The notes beneath the pieces are model-generated. The model searched no databases. It worked only from the letters and a program-made list of their open reading frames with translations, and was not told where the DNA came from. The translations under genes were made by a program, and so were the position numbers. Below are positions 60,756-64,000 of a stretch of 64,000 bases of DNA, in pieces. The DNA is from Mucispirillum schaedleri (GTDB taxonomy: Bacteria; Chrysiogenota; Deferribacteres; Deferribacterales; Mucispirillaceae), in the NCBI GenBank assembly GCA_949287985.1, contig CASEIN010000017.1, forward strand, positions 1 to 64,000. The letters are read 5' to 3'. Position 1 is the first letter of the stretch, and every line of letters starts with the position of its first letter.

Positions 60756-63700
60756 ACTCAATTATTTCCTCACTTCCTTTTACTTTGCCTAAAAATAATG
60801 AAAGTAATGCAGGTATTAAAAATAATGTAAATATAGTAGATAACGCCATACCACCAAGTATTACACTACCCATACCGCGATAAAGCTCACTGCCAGCTCC
60901 GGGAGCTAATACAAGGGGCAGCATACCAAAAAGTGATGTGGCTGTACTCATAAATATAGGGCGGATACGAGTTTGTAGTGCATAGCTTATGGCAACCTTA
61001 CCACTCATACCATATTTTATATTATTTAATGTTTGGTATACAATTAATATTGGGTTATTAACAACAGAACCAATAAGCATAATAAACCCAAGCATAGTAA
61101 TTACATCTAATGACTGGGTGGCAATAAATTTATTTACAAACTCAAGCCCAATAAACCCGCCAGTTGCAGCAAGCGGTACAGAAAAAAGAATTATTAATGG
61201 GTATAAGAAATTATTAAGTAAAGCTGCCATTAATAAATATGTAATTAATACTGCCAGTAAAAAATTACCTGATAGTGCATTTTTAGCATCTTCCAGTTTA
61301 GATGAAGCACCACTTGTATAGTAAGTGATACCTTGCAGCAGCCCTTCTTCTCGCATTGGCCCAAGCACTTCTTGTTCCATTTTTTCCTGTAACTGCTCTA
61401 AAACCATATCTTTTGGAATAGTTATAATAAATAAAAATGCTCTTTGGTAATTATAACGCCTAATTCTTTCTATACCCATTATTTCATTACTTTCTGAAAG
61501 GCTAGATATTGGAACAGGAAGCCCAGATGTAGAATTTACAAGTATTGAGTATACATCTTGAGGGTTTTCAAACTTTCTTTGCTCCCCTTGAAGCATTATA
61601 TCTATTGTGCCAACAGATGGGTCTTTAAATTCCCCTATTTTTCTGCCATCAAGGTATACATCTACAGAAATACCAAGCTCTGTTGCTGTTATTCCTGCTG
61701 ATTTTAATGCTTCCCTTCGTGGAGCAATCTGCACTTCAGGGTATACTGGGTTTGATGCAGGGTTTAACCTAAGCTGCACATCGGGCATAACAGTCATAAT
61801 TCTTTCTTGTATAAGCTTAACTGTATTAATAAGGCTTTCATATTCCATATCCCCTGCTACATTCATTAAAAATGTATTAGAAGAACCCCTGCCAATATTA
61901 AAAAGCGGCACTTGGGAAGTAGAAGCTGTAATACCGGGGATTTTTGCAGCAACTGATGCCATTAATGGCTGTAATTCTGAAACTCTTGCTTCATCTTTAC
62001 TTGTTGCACGCATGGCAACGTATGTAGAGCTTGCAATAAATACATAATTATCTATTTGTGGGTAACCATCTTTTTCTGATTCCATATATGGTTTTAACTC
62101 TCTATATATAAAATCACCCATAGCTTTACGTTCATTATATGAAATACCAGGTGGTGGTGTAAAACGTGATTCCATCATATTTTTATTACCAAGTGGCAGA
62201 TAGTCCATTTTTGGCATTAAAATATATGCAATTAATACGGAAAATATTGTTACAGATATAATAAAAGAAACTTTTATAAAATACGATGAATTAATTTTAT
62301 CTGATAAAGCTGTAATTTTATTAACACAATAATCACCTATATTTACAAGGAATCTATCAACACTAAAATTCTTGATTTTTTCTTTTATTTTTGGGCTTAT
62401 TTTTAGTGATATTTTATTGAAAACAGCTTCTTTTTTATGTTTTAATTTATCTTTATAACTGCCTGGTGAAGTATTTTCACTTTCTTCTTGTTTTTCTTTT
62501 TTACTAAAAAATACTTTAGCAAGAACAGGTATTACTGTAATAGATGTTATTAAGCTTAACCCAACGGCAGCACTTACTGCAATGGCAATATCTCCAAAAA
62601 GCTGCCCTGCCTCTTCTTTTATAAAAACAACTGGTAAAAATACTGCAATTGTAGTTAATGTTGAAGCAAGAACTGCCCCCCAAACTTCCTTTGTAGCTGT
62701 AACAGCAGCAGTAAATGCATTTTTCCCTAAACGCATGTGCCTGTCAATATTTTCAAGGACTACAATAGAGTTATCTATAAGCATACCTACAGAAAAGGCA
62801 ATACCTGCTAAACTTATTACATTTAATGTTCTACCCAATAAATGCATTATTAAAAATGTGCCTACAATACACACTGGAATTGTTACAGCAATAATCAATG
62901 TGGCTTTTATACTTCTTAAAAATACTAAAAGTACAATAACAGCTAAAAGACCACCTTCTATAATATTTGATTTTACTAAGTCTATAGCCTGTAATATATA
63001 GTTTTTCTGGTCTGCTATTTTTACAAACTTTAATCCGTTGTTTTTTAATATACCATTATTTAAATTTGCAACAACCTTTTCCACATCATTTGTAACATCA
63101 AGAACATTGGCACCAGCTTGGGCAATAATACCAATGCTTAATGCATTTGTATTACCATAACTAACTATTGTGCTTCTTTTAGAAAAACCGTAATCAACAT
63201 ATGCAATATCTCCAAGTTTTATTCTTGAGTTATCCCCAGAAATAACTACTATATCGCGTATATCCTGTGGTGTTTTTGCTTCTGCCACCGTTCTAAAACG
63301 GTAATCTTTTGCACCAAAATCTACATTACCTGCAGATATATTTACATTTTCATTATTTAATGCACTAACTATTGATGATAAAGTAATATTATATGCACTA
63401 AGCCTGTATGGGTCTATTTCTATTTGCATCTGCCTTGCTCTGCCACCCCAGTAGCTTACATCTGCAACACCATTAATCCTGTCAAAATATGGCTTGATTG
63501 TTTCTTCAAAAAAACTTAAGTATTCATCAATGGAACGCCTGTTTGTATCATCTGTTAAAAGCATTAAATCAACTACAGATACAGCATCAGTATTTGCTGC
63601 CCTAATAGTCGGCTGGTTCATATTATCAGGATATCCACTTACTTCATTTAATTTATTTGATACTAAAAGCATAGCATCATTAACTGATACATCAATATCA

Positions 63701-63978
63701 AACATTAAAGTAATATAAGCAGAACTTTCTTTGGCAGAACTTTCACAGTCTATTAAACCAGGAATTGTTTTTAATACCCGCTCCTGTCTGTCTATAATCT
63801 CTTTTTCTACTTCATAAGGGGAAGCACCACGCCAATAAGTGCTCACAGATATTTGTGGGTATTCTATACTTGGAATTAAGCGATAGGGCATATTTAAAAA
63901 AGCCTGCACCCCAAATATTATAAGAAAACATATACCTACTAATACTTTTACTGGATTTTCTACTGCAAACTTAATCAT
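60748..63978 (-). CDS. RND-family efflux transporter (AcrB/HAE1 type)
   Basis: A 1076-residue inner-membrane pump. It has the twelve-helix RND plan with two large periplasmic loops: N-terminus PVKVLVGICFLIIFGVQAFL, MPYRLIPSIEYPQISVSTYW, helix 4 AGIAFSVGMLIDNSIVVLEN, then VFLPVVFIKEEAGQLFGDIA and, in the second half, LIGSVVNNPILIVYQTLNNI. The proton-relay position reads DN where AcrB has DD. A basic cytoplasmic insertion of about 60 residues (near 500-560) links the halves. The membrane-fusion and outer-membrane partners are not downstream; they may lie upstream, beyond the window. Confidence 0.93.
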   Translation of the reverse strand: MIKFAVENPVKVLVGICFLIIFGVQAFLNMPYRLIPSIEYPQISVSTYWRGASPYEVEKEIIDRQERVLKTIPGLIDCESSAKESSAYITLMFDIDVSVNDAMLLVSNKLNEVSGYPDNMNQPTIRAANTDAVSVVDLMLLTDDTNRRSIDEYLSFFEETIKPYFDRINGVADVSYWGGRARQMQIEIDPYRLSAYNITLSSIVSALNNENVNISAGNVDFGAKDYRFRTVAEAKTPQDIRDIVVISGDNSRIKLGDIAYVDYGFSKRSTIVSYGNTNALSIGIIAQAGANVLDVTNDVEKVVANLNNGILKNNGLKFVKIADQKNYILQAIDLVKSNIIEGGLLAVIVLLVFLRSIKATLIIAVTIPVCIVGTFLIMHLLGRTLNVISLAGIAFSVGMLIDNSIVVLENIDRHMRLGKNAFTAAVTATKEVWGAVLASTLTTIAVFLPVVFIKEEAGQLFGDIAIAVSAAVGLSLITSITVIPVLAKVFFSKKEKQEESENTSPGSYKDKLKHKKEAVFNKISLKISPKIKEKIKNFSVDRFLVNIGDYCVNKITALSDKINSSYFIKVSFIISVTIFSVLIAYILMPKMDYLPLGNKNMMESRFTPPPGISYNERKAMGDFIYRELKPYMESEKDGYPQIDNYVFIASSTYVAMRATSKDEARVSELQPLMASVAAKIPGITASTSQVPLFNIGRGSSNTFLMNVAGDMEYESLINTVKLIQERIMTVMPDVQLRLNPASNPVYPEVQIAPRREALKSAGITATELGISVDVYLDGRKIGEFKDPSVGTIDIMLQGEQRKFENPQDVYSILVNSTSGLPVPISSLSESNEIMGIERIRRYNYQRAFLFIITIPKDMVLEQLQEKMEQEVLGPMREEGLLQGITYYTSGASSKLEDAKNALSGNFLLAVLITYLLMAALLNNFLYPLIILFSVPLAATGGFIGLEFVNKFIATQSLDVITMLGFIMLIGSVVNNPILIVYQTLNNIKYGMSGKVAISYALQTRIRPIFMSTATSLFGMLPLVLAPGAGSELYRGMGSVILGGMALSTIFTLFLIPALLSLFLGKVKGSEEIIEYE

Positions 63979-64000
63979 ATATATACTAAACCTTAACCTA

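Noticed and set aside
1-64000. CRISPR array, complete prophage or insertion sequence
   Set aside because: No regularly spaced repeats, Cas genes, transposase or phage structural genes were seen in any part of the window.

Overview
The window is A+T-rich DNA from a Gram-negative, flagellated, anaerobically respiring bacterium. The gene set has a two-membrane envelope (YjgP/YjgQ permease, RND pump, lipoproteins), system II cytochrome c maturation, a NapM-A-D-G-H periplasmic nitrate reductase locus, an octaheme nitrite-reductase-like cytochrome and a split methylmalonyl-CoA mutase. With the very low G+C this fits the Deferribacterota best; Mucispirillum is my guess. The taxon is inference from content, not a database match.

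Layout. 1-2.9 kb: methylmalonyl-CoA mutase large subunit, a small membrane protein and RNase HI. 2.9-6.5 kb: a tRNA-Leu(CAA) gene followed by an eroded island. It has repeated copies of the tRNA 3' end, a duplicated 122-bp inverted-repeat element, an intact HigBA-type toxin-antitoxin pair, broken DUF2442, higA and yoeB genes, and an intact relB. 6.3-13.5 kb: flagellar hook block fliK-flgD-flgE (minus strand), ending in a G+C-rich structured RNA. 13.5-16.6 kb: frameshifted DUF3137 gene and a double-AAA ATPase. 16.7-21.5 kb: NfeD/SPFH pair, tRNA-Arg(ACG), Fur, two cyclophilins and two small membrane proteins. 21.5-29.9 kb: YgiQ radical SAM protein, metallopeptidase, response regulator, DUF2155 lipoprotein, a large DKNYY repeat protein, a membrane protein and RNase P RNA. 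29.9-38.5 kb: ribBA, hybrid histidine kinase and modABC on the minus strand, then metNIQ on the plus strand. Between the two blocks lie a ModE-like operator and an apparent small RNA. 38.5-46.8 kb: DUF2974 hydrolase, WYL regulator, ComEC, LptF/G-type permease, a sulfatase-fold LTA-synthase-like enzyme carrying a G10 tract, a small secreted protein and MgsA. 46.9-56.9 kb: the respiratory block, with a Crp/Fnr regulator, ResC/ResB, the octaheme cytochrome, and napM-napA-napD-napG-napH. 56.9-64 kb: sodium/solute symporter, secreted protein, metallophosphoesterase, acetyltransferase and RND transporter.

How the genes work together. ModABC would supply molybdate for the cofactor of NapA. ResBC would mature the c-type cytochromes (NapM, octaheme protein). 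NapGH would feed electrons from quinol, and the octaheme enzyme would take nitrite onward to ammonia. The Crp/Fnr-type regulator next to this block is a reasonable controller, and a perfect palindrome sits between the divergent cytochrome and nap genes.

Most worth checking: the tRNA-Leu island and its 122-bp elements; the G10 tract (candidate phase variation); the ModE-overlapped promoter that drives a short RNA with a CCTCCCA loop; the flgE 3' structured RNA; and the loss of catalytic residues in the GTP cyclohydrolase II half of RibBA. No CRISPR array, complete prophage or insertion sequence was seen.
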